Shown here one piece after another: positions 1 to 10,101 of a DNA stretch of 64,000 bases. The position numbers and the translations under genes were made by a program. The notes beneath the pieces were generated by a model. It made no database searches and had not been told where the DNA came from. It saw only the letters and a list, made by a program, of their open reading frames with translations. Source of the DNA: an uncultured Chitinophaga sp. Its GTDB lineage: Bacteria; Bacteroidota; Bacteroidia; Chitinophagales; Chitinophagaceae. The stretch spans positions 124,001 to 188,000 of the forward strand of contig NZ_CALEJS010000011.1 of NCBI RefSeq assembly GCF_937898475.1, written 5' to 3'. Position 1 is the first letter of the stretch. Each line of letters begins with the position of its first letter.

Positions 1-1017
1 GGCGTCGTTGAAAGAATTAAAGTTGCGGGCCACTACAGGATCTGTAGGTGCGCCCTTATTAATGGTGAACACACCTGATACCAGCGTGGGAGACGATACC
101 TGCACACTGGCAGACGGCGCAGAAGCACCGCCGTTGGTACAGGTAACAACGCAGCGGTAATAAGTGCTGGCGGCCTGTGTACCAGTATAAGCGGGCGCAG
201 TAGCGCCGGGTATATTGGTCCAGGTGGTATTATCAGGAGATGATTGCCATTGGTAGCTCAGACCGGAGGCCACTGTGGCACCGGTAAGGTTGAGTGAAAA
301 AGTACCACCCAGGCAAACGCTGCCCATGTTGCTGACAGCAGTACCGCCATTGGGCGTACCTGTACAGGGTGCTGCCGCCTGCCATGTAAAGATAATATTG
401 GGACGGGTGGTAGCTGTACCGTTGGTGATGGTACCGGTATAATCGCAAAGGCTCCCCTGGTTATCCGTTGCATAACCACGGGAAGCATTGAACGACAGGC
501 CGGTGGTCCAGGGCACGGTAACATTACCGCTCCAGTCGTCACCGCCGTTACACACCTCTACTATAATATTATCCGTGCCATTCCAGAAAAATGATCCTCC
601 GGTGAACGGAAACGCGTTTATACCCATTACAGGCGTATAGTCTACCGGTCCGTAACGCGCCGCACCGGTGTTTTCCCAGCCGGTGGCAGTAAGGCTGTTC
701 AATGAGGTAGTTGCGATCTTGATGGCATACTGTTCAATCGTTTCCGCGCTGTTCATTGCTACCACATTGAACTTAACGGCACTGATCATGCCGGGGCCCA
801 TGCCTGCGGCGGTGAGCTCAGATGCTCTGAAAAGATATTGGGCGCGGCTGCCTTCCCAATAATCCTGTAATGGGGCGGGATACGAACTGTTCCCGTTACC
901 GGTGGTGCCTGTGCCGATGCTGATATCTGTCTGCGCCATGGCGCTGGAAGCCAGCAGCAGGAGCATCAGGCCGGGAATAAGGGTTTTTCTGAATAGTACA
1001 GTAAAAGTATTTAGCAT
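1..1017 (-). CDS. Secreted Ig-like/adhesin-type protein, C-terminus cut by left edge
   Basis: An open frame of 339 codons runs from an ATG at 1017 to the left edge with no stop, so only the N-terminal part is visible. Residues 1-29 form a clear signal peptide ending in SAMAQ. Residues 30 to about 200 form a Gly/Thr/Asn-rich beta domain of the kind found at the start of large Bacteroidota surface proteins. A Cys-containing Ig-like module follows (about 215-305), with the typical SYQWQSSPDN and YYRCVVTC strands. Proteins like this are usually T9SS cargo with a C-terminal sorting domain, but that end is outside the window. The gene begins 40 bp after the DUF4302 gene on the same strand and is probably the last member of the sigma/FecR-linked SusCD locus. 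The function is unknown; adhesion or substrate binding at the cell surface is an inference. Confidence 0.75.
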   Translation of the reverse strand, partial: MLNTFTVLFRKTLIPGLMLLLLASSAMAQTDISIGTGTTGNGNSSYPAPLQDYWEGSRAQYLFRASELTAAGMGPGMISAVKFNVVAMNSAETIEQYAIKIATTSLNSLTATGWENTGAARYGPVDYTPVMGINAFPFTGGSFFWNGTDNIIVEVCNGGDDWSGNVTVPWTTGLSFNASRGYATDNQGSLCDYTGTITNGTATTRPNIIFTWQAAAPCTGTPNGGTAVSNMGSVCLGGTFSLNLTGATVASGLSYQWQSSPDNTTWTNIPGATAPAYTGTQAASTYYRCVVTCTNGGASAPSASVQVSSPTLVSGVFTINKGAPTDPVVARNFNSFNDA

Positions 1018-1057
1018 AACGGTACTTTTTTCAATCATTGATATAGCTTTATGTTGA

Positions 1058-2353
1058 TCACTTGAACCAGGTTATCCAGGTTTTACCGTCCCTGGCACTG
1101 ACCATGTCCCAGGCAAGGGGACCTATCTGTACCAGGTAATAACCTGCAGCATCCGTCAGCTGCAACCGTGTTCTTGTGATAGGGGTTTGATCGGGAGGAA
1201 ATGTGCCGAGGTAACCGTAATAGGTGAAACCAACTCTTCCATCGGCGCTGAAGGTGGGCTCTCTGAAAGCAGGCCCGTACCGTAGTGCAGCCTCATTGCC
1301 TTCTACAGTTACAAAACCCAGGAGATCATAAGGGCTGCCATCATATTGCGGCCACAATCCCATGAAGTAATAACCCGGGAGTGTTTCGAGGCCGAATGCA
1401 TCGTCCACACCATTGGAATGAAAGCCAAATGGCGCCACCCAGTAGCTCAGGCTTCTACCCTGCTCCCACCAGCGGCGCGGGCCCTCCTTTTCAGGAGCCA
1501 GTGGCTGGGAAAAGCCTGCGATGGTCACGTTCTCTCCATTTGCAGTGCCTCTTATCAGTTGGTTGCTTTCGTCCCAGCTGGTGTTCTCAATACCGGCAAT
1601 AGTCTGCCCGCCATCTGTAAAGGCAGGTGCAAATGCCACACCTTTTGGCGTGTAGTAAAAGCCGGTCTCAAATTCCTGCCTGGCGCCACTCTCATCCAGC
1701 CATATAAACCTGATGATGTGGCCGGATTTGTTGATAATAATATCATACTGCTTACCGCCGGCTGTAAGCCTTTTCCAGTAAGTGAGAAAGTCTGTGATAT
1801 GTTCAAAATCCCGGTTACGCTGCTGCCCCAGGTAATCAGCCTGCTCCTGCCGGGTAGCCTTTACCAGATAGGCCTCACACTTATTAAACCTGCCGGTAAG
1901 CCGGATGGTATCACCGGATATGCTATCCAGTGAGAATTCAAAATCAGCACTCAGTCCCGCCCCATATGCACCATCATTCACACCCGCATCCGGATCGGAT
2001 AACAAATGCACATAAGAATAAGTATCAAATAACAAACAGGGCTGCTGCAGTGCTTTCAGGCGATAGCTGCTTTCCTTCAGGGTGGAAGCAGTGCCTGCGT
2101 CAAAATCAGCAAGCATGCTTACCCGGTTATTATCATTGAACTGGAAGTAAAACCCGAATACGCTGCGGGGTACTCCCTTCGGGAAGATCAGCCCCTTCCA
2201 CCCATAGGGTGCATTCACCAGCTCCTGCTGGTATTTATTCAGAGCGGCTGTGATCCTCGCATCGGGCGACTGGTCAAAAACCGGGTCGTCCTCTTTCTTA
2301 CAGGCAGTGAAAGCGGAAATAGTCAGGATCAGGTATAATAAATATTTTCTCAT
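1058..2353 (-). CDS. DUF4302 family lipoprotein
   Basis: The 431-aa protein starts with a short lipoprotein signal whose lipobox ends FTAC (Cys18), followed by KKEDD, typical of an outer-membrane lipoprotein. The N-terminal pattern DQSPDARITAAL then YQQELVNAPYGWKG is characteristic of DUF4302, a family found beside SusC/SusD pairs in Bacteroidota. No catalytic motif is visible. It lies between the zinc metallohydrolase gene (42 bp upstream) and the secreted Ig-like protein, so it is probably a surface-exposed accessory of the SusCD complex, perhaps binding substrate. The family assignment rests on recognition of the N-terminal pattern; the role is inferred from neighbours. Confidence 0.75.
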   Translation of the reverse strand: MRKYLLYLILTISAFTACKKEDDPVFDQSPDARITAALNKYQQELVNAPYGWKGLIFPKGVPRSVFGFYFQFNDNNRVSMLADFDAGTASTLKESSYRLKALQQPCLLFDTYSYVHLLSDPDAGVNDGAYGAGLSADFEFSLDSISGDTIRLTGRFNKCEAYLVKATRQEQADYLGQQRNRDFEHITDFLTYWKRLTAGGKQYDIIINKSGHIIRFIWLDESGARQEFETGFYYTPKGVAFAPAFTDGGQTIAGIENTSWDESNQLIRGTANGENVTIAGFSQPLAPEKEGPRRWWEQGRSLSYWVAPFGFHSNGVDDAFGLETLPGYYFMGLWPQYDGSPYDLLGFVTVEGNEAALRYGPAFREPTFSADGRVGFTYYGYLGTFPPDQTPITRTRLQLTDAAGYYLVQIGPLAWDMVSARDGKTWITWFK

Positions 2354-2395
2354 AGTGTTGGTTTATGTTGTATGACGTGATACGCAGGTTGCTGC

Positions 2396-3304
2396 TCAAT
2401 ACAACAGCTGATCTATTGTTTTACGGGTTTTGGCCTGCAGGCTGTAGAAATCTATTTTCCAGACGGTTTTAAAGTATTCTACTACCATGGTCTCTTTCCT
2501 CCGCAAACGCGCCCTGGCGTCTGCCTGGCTCATACCGTTAATACTGGTGCCCGGAGGAATGCTGTTCACGATCTTCTCAAAACCGGCCTTCCCTTCTACC
2601 AGCATCATAGAGATCATCTCTACAAAATCCTCGTCATAGGCAGACATTGCATAGGCAGTTACAAAACCGTCCTGCCTGGCGGCAGCATCGGAAATGTTAT
2701 TCCAGTTACCGGTGTAATAACCGGTGCTGATCTGCTTGAACTCCTGCGGATACATGATGGTCTGGTGCAGGATATGCCCGAACTCATGTTCTATTACATG
2801 GAACATCTGCTTTACATTGAGAGAATCATCAGGCTCATAACCCGGCATATCTTTTGTCCGGAAATCATTCAGCAGGTACAGTACCACTTTACGGCCGCCT
2901 TCTGCAGTGCCCAGGGTAATAGTGCCGTTCTCGTTCCAGCTGGCGCTGCCAGACAGGATAAAGAATTTGGGACTGTACTTTTTGAAAAAGGTAAGTCCTG
3001 CTTCTTCGATATAATTGTTGATCCATACCTTTTTGATCGCAGACATTACCGGAATCACCTTTTCTTCTTTGGGAGGCACCAGTACTTTATTGAGCTCAAA
3101 TTCAAACTGGTCCCATTTATACTTTACCGCGATGTTATAGGGCACGGTCAGGGTATCGTACAGCCAGTGGTCCAGCGGACCGGGCGTCCAGGTATCGCCA
3201 CCCAGGCCGGGAATATCTTCTATCTCACCCAGATCATCCTCTTTGGAGCAGGCCGCCAGCAACGCCAGCGATATGCAGAATAAAAGTGTGCTAATCGTCT
3301 TCAT
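2396..3304 (-). CDS. Substrate import-associated zinc metallohydrolase lipoprotein
   Basis: The 302-aa lipoprotein has its lipobox at LLAAC (Cys19). A gluzincin-type zinc site is visible: HEFGH at 173-177, with a plausible third ligand in DEDFVEMIS about 50 residues later. This architecture matches a metallohydrolase lipoprotein family that recurs beside SusC/SusD genes in Bacteroidota and is presumed to process the imported substrate at the outer membrane. It sits 36 bp downstream of the SusD gene and upstream of the DUF4302 gene in the same operon. With no glycoside hydrolase in this operon, the metallohydrolase is the best candidate for the substrate-cutting enzyme, which would fit a peptide or glycoprotein substrate. 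That last step is inference. Confidence 0.8.
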   Translation of the reverse strand: MKTISTLLFCISLALLAACSKEDDLGEIEDIPGLGGDTWTPGPLDHWLYDTLTVPYNIAVKYKWDQFEFELNKVLVPPKEEKVIPVMSAIKKVWINNYIEEAGLTFFKKYSPKFFILSGSASWNENGTITLGTAEGGRKVVLYLLNDFRTKDMPGYEPDDSLNVKQMFHVIEHEFGHILHQTIMYPQEFKQISTGYYTGNWNNISDAAARQDGFVTAYAMSAYDEDFVEMISMMLVEGKAGFEKIVNSIPPGTSINGMSQADARARLRRKETMVVEYFKTVWKIDFYSLQAKTRKTIDQLLY

Positions 3305-3340
3305 GCTTGGTTATTTTATATTGCGCCGGGTAAATGATGT

Positions 3341-4795
3341 TTATCTTGGATTTAATGCTATACCGGAAGTAGTGGCTGACTGCGGGATCTGTAATACCCT
3401 GCGTTTATCATCGGCGGCCAGCACATAAGTCTGCCCGGTCCTTGTTCCATGTGTAACAGCTACCTTGTAGCGTTGCAGGTCAAACCAGCGCATACCTTCC
3501 TGCACAAACTCAGCGCGTTTAAAATCAAGTATGGTGGCCAGCAGTCCAGTCTGCACATCACTGGTGCCGTAATAAGTCCGGATCTTCGCGGCCGTAACCG
3601 CATGCTGCGATGCGTTGTAGTTGCTGATCCTTTTGCTGGCAAACAGGTTAAGGTCCTGCAGCACAGCAGCGGTATTACCCAGGTAAGCATTAGCCTCCGC
3701 CCGGTTAAACAGCACCTCTTCCGTGGTGAACAGGGGCACCATCACATAAGGATCACCAATCGTTGCATTTACGGAAGCCTTTACAAAGTATTCAGTGAGC
3801 TTGGGTACGAAGTAATCCTGGTTACCATAGTAGTATACGGGATAGGCCCATCTGCCGCCAGTTACATTATAGGCCAGTATGGAAGTCTGCCGCGCATAGT
3901 CCATACCATAACGGTAACGGGGGCCATACCTTCCATAGAGAGAAGCGGTTTCCGCCAGCAGCAGGTTCGCATTTTCTGTAGCATTGGCATACGTGTTCCA
4001 GATCTGTGCGGGCGACATATTGGCGTAAGTGGTGTTCCAGGGCCGCATGTTGGAGGCCAGGTCGTTATTGCCAAACACCTGGTTGGCATATTCCACCACC
4101 CTGGCATAATCCTTTTTGAACAGGTAATAGCGGGTGGCAAAAGCATAAGCAGCGGCCCTGTTAAAATGATAACGTGGAACTGAGTAAATATCATCACTGA
4201 TCAATGGCAAGCCTTCCAAAAGATCTTTTTCCACCATATCATAAACATAGGCCACCGTCTTACGCTCATATTGTTTGATCACCACCGTTTCCGGCTCCGT
4301 TACATAAGGTATACCGGGGTCTGAAGCGGCAGTAGCGGGATCATAAAATTTAGAGAAGAAGGTAACCAGCATAAAATGAGCATAGGCCCTTGCCACCAGC
4401 GCTTCTCCGCGCTGGCGGATGTAGGCCTGCGTATTACCGGCCTTATCACAGGCCTGTAACGCATGGTTGGCGGCAGAAATGGCATTATAACAGGCATGCC
4501 AATACGCTTCCGGTGAGTCTTCTTTATCATTCTGCACATCATTGAACATGAATGGATCCTGGTTCACCCGCTCTACCACACCAGTGCCCTTATCGGTCAC
4601 ATTATCAGTCATCGCTTCGCAGAAGGTGATGTAATTTGATTTAGGATAAGCAGTTCCCAGTAAACGGGATACCTTTTCCGGTGTGCTGAGATCTGTCCAG
4701 GTACTATCCGGCACCTGGTCCAGGTATTTGTTACACCCGGCAAATATCATCGTCCCTAAAAACACAGAGAAGATTATGATACGTTGTTTTATCAT
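3341..4795 (-). CDS. SusD/RagB-type outer-membrane substrate-binding lipoprotein
   Basis: The 484-aa protein has a lipobox ending FAGC (Cys20) followed by NKYLDQVPD, the classic SusD start. The all-alpha TPR-like SusD fold is indicated by EALVARAYAHFMLVTFF and RYHFNRAAAYAFATRYYLFKKDY. The C-terminal region carries FKRAEFVQEGMRWFDLQRYK, the usual RagB/SusD signature. SusD proteins cap the SusC channel and bind substrate at the cell surface. The gene starts 10 bp after the SusC gene, so the two are transcribed together. The substrate cannot be read from the sequence. Confidence 0.93.
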   Translation of the reverse strand: MIKQRIIIFSVFLGTMIFAGCNKYLDQVPDSTWTDLSTPEKVSRLLGTAYPKSNYITFCEAMTDNVTDKGTGVVERVNQDPFMFNDVQNDKEDSPEAYWHACYNAISAANHALQACDKAGNTQAYIRQRGEALVARAYAHFMLVTFFSKFYDPATAASDPGIPYVTEPETVVIKQYERKTVAYVYDMVEKDLLEGLPLISDDIYSVPRYHFNRAAAYAFATRYYLFKKDYARVVEYANQVFGNNDLASNMRPWNTTYANMSPAQIWNTYANATENANLLLAETASLYGRYGPRYRYGMDYARQTSILAYNVTGGRWAYPVYYYGNQDYFVPKLTEYFVKASVNATIGDPYVMVPLFTTEEVLFNRAEANAYLGNTAAVLQDLNLFASKRISNYNASQHAVTAAKIRTYYGTSDVQTGLLATILDFKRAEFVQEGMRWFDLQRYKVAVTHGTRTGQTYVLAADDKRRVLQIPQSATTSGIALNPR

Positions 4796-4805
4796 ACTGT
4801 CCTTT

Positions 4806-7800
4806 TTAAATACCTACTTTTAATGAGAGCGTGAATTGTTTCTGGATAGGCTGTGCAACCCCGCCCGAATTGAAGAACTCCGGATCCTGTCCCTTTAATT
4901 TCTTGTCTGCATAAATCAGCCAGGGGTTGATGGCTGCCGCCGTAACCGACATCGTGCTCAGGCCTGCGCGCTTGATGAGCGCCGGCGGCATCTGGTAAGT
5001 GAGCGATACGGTCTTCAAACGGATGAAGTCCCCCTTTGCCACCCTTTCGGTCGAATAGTTATAATTGTTGTAAGGATATGCGCCGCCAAACAGGATCTGC
5101 TCAAAAGCATCTACAATGGAAGGCACGTTTGTCAGCTTCTCCTCGCCCGGCATCATCCAGCGGTCATAGAACTCTTTCGGCATAGCGTCCAGGTCAGAGT
5201 AATCTGTTTTGAAAGCCGGGTACAGGCGGATCTTGTTTCCCCACTGGTAAGTGAAGAACACATTCAGTGAAAACGCCTTGTAGTTAAAGGTGTTGGAGAA
5301 GCCGCCTGTAACAGGCGGGTCTACCGGCCCTTCGTATACCAGGTGGGCGGTCTGGTTATCCTGCAGGTATACATCTGATTTACTATCCCCGTTCTGGTTA
5401 ACAAACAGCGGCAGACCGGTACGGCCATCCAGGCCTTTGTACCGGATAGAGAAGAGCCCCCTTACGGGATATCCTTCTTTGTTTCCGCCTTCTGCCACCA
5501 CCAGGTCAAAGATGGTGGGGATGTTCTTGGCATTGGTGATCTTGTTGGTGTTGTAACCGAAAGTAAGGTTGGTTCTCCAGCCCCAGTCTTTACGGCGTAT
5601 AACCTGGCCGCCGATCATCACCTCCATTCCTTTGGATTGCATATCGGCATAGTTGGCAGCTTTATAGATTTCTCCGCCTATACCGGAAGTTTTAATAACA
5701 CTGATCAGGTCAAAGCTCTTACGGGTGTAGAGGTCCATACTGAGGGTCAGCCTTCTGTCGTAGAAGCTCGCATCCACCCCCAGGTTGGTGGTGTACAATT
5801 TCTCCCAGGTGAGATCATCATTCTGCAGGTGTGCCAGCTTAATAACAGATTCCACCTCGTTGAGGTGAGGGCGGTTGGTGTTGATGGTCTGGTACACGAT
5901 GTTGGAGTTGGTGGCAGGTCCCATACTGGCCGTTAGTCCATAACTGGCCCTCAGCGTCAGGTAGTCAACCACGTTTACCCGTTGCATAAAAGGCTCTCTG
6001 TCCACATTCCAGGAACCTGCCACGCTCCATGTTGGCAACCACCGGGCCTTGCGGGACTGCCCTAACCTGTTTGACCCATCATAACGGGCCGTACCGGTTA
6101 GATTATACTTACTATCGTAAGCATAGGTGGAGGTTGCGTAAAAAGCGGCAAAGCGATCAAAATCCTTGCTCATGCCGTAGTAAGGGAAGTTTCCTTCGAT
6201 GGTTTGTTTAAGGATACGGTAGTCAATAAAGGGTACGCCACCATTCTCATACTGGTATCCATACCCTGTACTGGAAGCTGCCTGGCGGTCGGCGTATTTC
6301 ACCTGTTGACCTACCAGTACGTTCAGGTTATGCTTCTCGCCAAAAGTGTTGTTATAGGTAAGGCTGTTGCGGAAGTCATAGTTCACCAGCTGATCTTCTG
6401 AACGGTTGTAAAATCCGCCGTAGGGCAGTACTACAATAGGCTGCCCGTCAGGATTGTTCGGATCCCTGTAAAGAAATTTATTGTTCTCTGCAATGGTAGC
6501 ATTGCCGTTTGCACGGTATGCATTGGCCATGTTGGCATTCTCGGTGATCTGGTGTTCGCGGGATGATTTCACATAACGCAGGGCGCCCACAAATTCATAG
6601 CGGATATGATCGTTCAGCTTAAAGGAAAGATCTCCCTGCAGGCGCAGATCGATCATATTCAGGTTCAGGTAATTGTTCTGCAGCTCGTTGATGATGTTGA
6701 AGGGAGCAAAATTCCTCCTGAAATATTCGAGGTTGCCATTCTCGTCAAAAGCCGTTAAAGTGCGGCTGGTGTTGAGGGAATAGCTGAAGGGATTAATATC
6801 GAAGTCACGGTCATACTTACCTTCTACCGGGTTGCTGGTACGGGTTAAAGCACCCGGCGCCCTTTGCTGCCTCACAGATCCCAATGTAGAAAAACCGGTA
6901 GAAAGCCGGTCGGAAAATTTATAATTATTACGATAGTTCACCGTATACCGGTTCACCTTATCTCCTATAGTCCACCCATTATCGCCATAGTAGCTGGTGG
7001 AAAAATAGGATTGCGACCTGTCTGTCCCGGTGGATATGCTTAAGGAATGCTCCTGGATAAAGTTGTTGCGGAAAAGAATATCAAACCAGTCTGTATTCGC
7101 TTTGGCATAACGTATCAGGAAGGCTTTCCTGGCGGCAGGCGTGTTCTCCAAAGGAAAATTTCCGTTGTCATCCCCGTTCAGGCGCTCGTACATTTTACCA
7201 TACACCCCAATGTCACCACGGGAAAGAATGTCAGAGGTCAGTATACCTTTGCGTTCCAGCTCACCCAGCACAGACATCTGCTGCGCGGAGTTCATAATGT
7301 TATAATTGCTGTAGGAGGGTTTCAGCTGGGTGCTGAAGTTACCGGTGTAAGTTACAACGGCCTTGCCCACACGTCCTTTCTTGGTAGTGATCACCACTAC
7401 GCCGTTCATTGCACGGGCGCCGTACAGTGCAGTAGCGGCGGCGTCCTTCAGGATGTCAAAGCTCTCAATATCGTTGGAGTTAAGTCCCGCAACGGCAGAA
7501 CCCAGCAAGGTGGTAGGATCACCGCTGGACAACTGGTCGTTGGAAATATTCACTACATCTTCAAGCACCACGCCATCTACCACCCATAGCGGTTTGTTAT
7601 CACCGTTAATGGAAGTGGCGCCGCGGATACGTACTTTGGGGGCCGTACCAAAGGTGCCCGAAACGTTTTGTATTGCTACACCGGCTACCCGTCCTTCCAG
7701 CATACGGCTTACATCTGCTACACCCTCTATTTTGGCGTCTTCCATTTTAAGGCGGGTAGCGGCGCCGGAGAATTTGTTCTTATCTATGTTCTGGAAACCC

Positions 7801-8474
7801 GTTACCACTACTTCCTGTAAACTGGTTGGCTTCTCTTTCAGCTGTACGGCCAGCAGGCCGCCTTTGAACGTGCTGAGATGAACTTCCTCCACCCGGTAGC
7901 CCGTACCGCTGAACACCAGTATGGCATCGCTGCTGATGCGCTTCAGCTCAAACGCTCCGTTCTCGTTGGTGATAGCGCCGCGTGCAACACCTTTTACGCC
8001 CACCGTAATGCCGGGTAAAGGTTCTTTCTTTTCAGAAGTAACGACGCCCTTTACATCTATAATACCCTTTTGCTGTGGCACGATAACTGGTTCAATGTTC
8101 AGCGCCTCTGCAGCGCGGGCCGCTTTCTTTTCTATCTTACGGATCACAATGCGGTCATACACCAGCGAGTAAGAAAGAGAATAAGGTGTGAGCAGTTTGT
8201 CAAGCAATGCGCCTACCTTTTCGTCATGCGCGTGCAGCGTCACTTTGTTAATATCCAGTGCTTCGTTATTTACATACACAAAAGATATATCTGCCAGGTC
8301 TCCTATCCTCTCCAGTGCATCTTTTAACAGCACGTCCTTTAATTCGACAGTGATCTTTTTGTCGAGCGCGTTCTGCGTGCTCATACCTGCAGCCTTCGGG
8401 CTTTTCATTGTGCTCAGTAAGAGCATCAGCACCAGTGTTGATAGTTTTAAAAGGAGCCTCTTTTTAATGCGCAT
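4806..8474 (-). CDS. SusC/RagA TonB-dependent transporter with N-terminal STN domain
   Basis: The 1222-aa outer-membrane protein has a signal peptide, then an STN (secretin/TonB short N-terminal) domain at about 40-110. A carboxypeptidase-regulatory-like domain follows at about 138-215 (DVKGVVTSEKKEPLPGITV), then the EVVVTGF TonB-box region and a plug with ILKDAAATALYGARAMNGVV. A long 22-strand-type barrel ends in FTLSLKVGI. The STN domain is what lets a SusC signal to a FecR-type anti-sigma factor, and a FecR/ECF-sigma pair lies just upstream on the same strand. Substrate binding therefore probably induces the operon. The SusC/SusD pair imports oligomers by TonB-driven transport. The 498-bp upstream gap suggests its own promoter or a long leader. 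Confidence 0.94.
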   Translation of the reverse strand: MRIKKRLLLKLSTLVLMLLLSTMKSPKAAGMSTQNALDKKITVELKDVLLKDALERIGDLADISFVYVNNEALDINKVTLHAHDEKVGALLDKLLTPYSLSYSLVYDRIVIRKIEKKAARAAEALNIEPVIVPQQKGIIDVKGVVTSEKKEPLPGITVGVKGVARGAITNENGAFELKRISSDAILVFSGTGYRVEEVHLSTFKGGLLAVQLKEKPTSLQEVVVTGFQNIDKNKFSGAATRLKMEDAKIEGVADVSRMLEGRVAGVAIQNVSGTFGTAPKVRIRGATSINGDNKPLWVVDGVVLEDVVNISNDQLSSGDPTTLLGSAVAGLNSNDIESFDILKDAAATALYGARAMNGVVVITTKKGRVGKAVVTYTGNFSTQLKPSYSNYNIMNSAQQMSVLGELERKGILTSDILSRGDIGVYGKMYERLNGDDNGNFPLENTPAARKAFLIRYAKANTDWFDILFRNNFIQEHSLSISTGTDRSQSYFSTSYYGDNGWTIGDKVNRYTVNYRNNYKFSDRLSTGFSTLGSVRQQRAPGALTRTSNPVEGKYDRDFDINPFSYSLNTSRTLTAFDENGNLEYFRRNFAPFNIINELQNNYLNLNMIDLRLQGDLSFKLNDHIRYEFVGALRYVKSSREHQITENANMANAYRANGNATIAENNKFLYRDPNNPDGQPIVVLPYGGFYNRSEDQLVNYDFRNSLTYNNTFGEKHNLNVLVGQQVKYADRQAASSTGYGYQYENGGVPFIDYRILKQTIEGNFPYYGMSKDFDRFAAFYATSTYAYDSKYNLTGTARYDGSNRLGQSRKARWLPTWSVAGSWNVDREPFMQRVNVVDYLTLRASYGLTASMGPATNSNIVYQTINTNRPHLNEVESVIKLAHLQNDDLTWEKLYTTNLGVDASFYDRRLTLSMDLYTRKSFDLISVIKTSGIGGEIYKAANYADMQSKGMEVMIGGQVIRRKDWGWRTNLTFGYNTNKITNAKNIPTIFDLVVAEGGNKEGYPVRGLFSIRYKGLDGRTGLPLFVNQNGDSKSDVYLQDNQTAHLVYEGPVDPPVTGGFSNTFNYKAFSLNVFFTYQWGNKIRLYPAFKTDYSDLDAMPKEFYDRWMMPGEEKLTNVPSIVDAFEQILFGGAYPYNNYNYSTERVAKGDFIRLKTVSLTYQMPPALIKRAGLSTMSVTAAAINPWLIYADKKLKGQDPEFFNSGGVAQPIQKQFTLSLKVGI

Positions 8475-8972
8475 GTTGCACTTGTTGATTTAATGAGCGT
8501 TAAGTACAAGGTATAGGGCAATAGGGCGCCGTTAGCATCCGCCTGTGTTTTTGCGGGTGCCTTGTACAGTTAAGGAAATAGAGTGCCGGTCCTGTTCTTT
8601 TGCAGGAACAGGCAATAGTTCAGCAGCTGTTATACAGCGCAGTGATTTTTACATTGGATAATCCTGTAAAATGATTGACTAACCGGTTGGCGGTAATTGA
8701 TAACTTTCCATCATAGTGATTCAGTTTGGTTGACTCTTAATAGGTTGTATTACTTTATTATGCACAATGCTACTTAGTACAGGGGCATAGGAGCCCGTTC
8801 CGGTCGTTTAACGACACCAGAAACACCAATAGATTCTCTGCAAATACAATGTTTGCTGGATTAACCTTACCCTCCTTGTACCTGAAAGGTTACTTTGGCC
8901 GGGTCAAATAGGGACTGTTCATAATAGCGATTGAATTTTGGTTTTCAACTAGGTTTTAGTTTAGATTACTTA
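8475..8972. promoter_or_regulatory. Gap between fecR and STN-type susC; probable susC promoter and leader
   Basis: No convincing coding frame is present in these 498 bp. The region probably contains the sigma-factor-dependent promoter of the susC operon, but no match to the housekeeping TTTG/TAnnTTTG promoter is convincing. Two inverted repeats stand out near the susC start: GTACAAGG at 8504-8511 pairs with CCTTGTAC at 8560-8567, and CCTGTTC at 8591-8597 pairs with GAACAGG at 8606-8612. Both would lie in the 5' leader of a transcript that starts further upstream and could fold into stem-loops. Confidence 0.4.
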
Positions 8973-9980
8973 CTACTGACAGCTGCCTCCGGTAATGCGA
9001 TAGCTGTTGGTACTGCTGTCCTTATGAATATTCGCATTTAAAGATATTGCAATGAGCGTAAGCGCTTTGTCCAGGTCTTCATCCACATCAAAATCTCCGT
9101 TAAAGGCGCAGGATCTGATCTTCCTGTCTGTTTCAATCCTTGTGTTATAATACCGCTCCAGGTCATTCACAACCTTTTCAAGCGGTACGCCTTTGTACAT
9201 GAACCTGCCGCTGTGTTTCTGCGCATAGAAGCGGGCATCGTCAACAGCATCCTTCATCTCCAGGTGATCTGTGGCCTTATTATATACAGCGCTTTTATTG
9301 GCTGTGACGATCATCGCCTGTGCATTACTGTCAGGCTCGCCTTTTGCGAGCACCTGTACCCGGCCCGTTACTACCACTACTCTCGCTTCTTTTGCATTAC
9401 GGGCCTCTATATTAAAGGACGTAGCCAGTACGGTGGTATTGATCAGTGACGAATGAATCACAAAAGGGTGTTTTTCATTATGGGCCACTTCAAAAAAAGC
9501 TTCACCTTCCAGGTTCACTTCCCTCTTTCCCTGGTTAAAGTGCTGCGGATACTGCAGGGTAGAGCCAGGCTCCAGGGATACCAGTGATCCGTCGGGCAGC
9601 GTAATTGCTTTACGCTCCCTGGTGGTGCTTACCACCAGCTGCGCGGGCGTTTGCCTGCTTATACGGTAGTATCCTATGCCCAGGGCCAGCAATATAGCTG
9701 CCGCTGCCGCTATCCGTAAACGATATACCTTTATCTTCCTTCCACCGGCAACGGTGGGAACAGGTATATCTTTATGAATTCTCTTTAAGAGCTTCTCTGA
9801 CAGTTTCCTGTCCAGGGTGTGCTTGACAGATAATAGGTCTGCATCAAATTCCTCCGCTGCTATTTGCTCCAGCTCCGAAAGATCATTCCCATCCAGATAT
9901 TGCAGCATCCATTCCCTTTCAGCAATCGTCCACTCCTCGGTATGTAATAAATGCCTGAGATATTCCTTCCTATTGTGCAC
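8973..9980 (-). CDS. FecR-family anti-sigma factor
   Basis: The 335-aa protein has a cytoplasmic N-terminal region (1-85), one transmembrane helix at about 88-106, and a periplasmic FecR domain containing ITLPDGSLVSLEPGS and VNLEGEAFFEVAHNEKHPFVI. A C-terminal DUF4974/STN-like domain follows (FMYKGVPLEKVVNDLERYYN). FecR proteins hold or activate their cognate ECF sigma factor and respond to the STN domain of a TonB-dependent transporter. The gene lies 121 bp after the sigma-factor gene and about 500 bp before the STN-bearing SusC, the standard order of a trans-envelope signalling locus in Bacteroidota. Confidence 0.93.
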   Translation of the reverse strand: MHNRKEYLRHLLHTEEWTIAEREWMLQYLDGNDLSELEQIAAEEFDADLLSVKHTLDRKLSEKLLKRIHKDIPVPTVAGGRKIKVYRLRIAAAAAILLALGIGYYRISRQTPAQLVVSTTRERKAITLPDGSLVSLEPGSTLQYPQHFNQGKREVNLEGEAFFEVAHNEKHPFVIHSSLINTTVLATSFNIEARNAKEARVVVVTGRVQVLAKGEPDSNAQAMIVTANKSAVYNKATDHLEMKDAVDDARFYAQKHSGRFMYKGVPLEKVVNDLERYYNTRIETDRKIRSCAFNGDFDVDEDLDKALTLIAISLNANIHKDSSTNSYRITGGSCQ

Positions 9981-10101
9981 GCTGTTCGGTTGTTTAAATT
10001 AAATACAATGAGGTGATAAAAAAGGGTGGGTGTATTCCCCAAAATAATCACATATATTTAACAATAATATACATCTGCTGGCAAGTTATGCATTTTCCGC
10101 G

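Noticed and set aside
3449..4183. Long open frame on the plus strand inside the susD gene
   Set aside because: It is antisense to a clearly conserved SusD protein and resembles no known family; it is a composition shadow.
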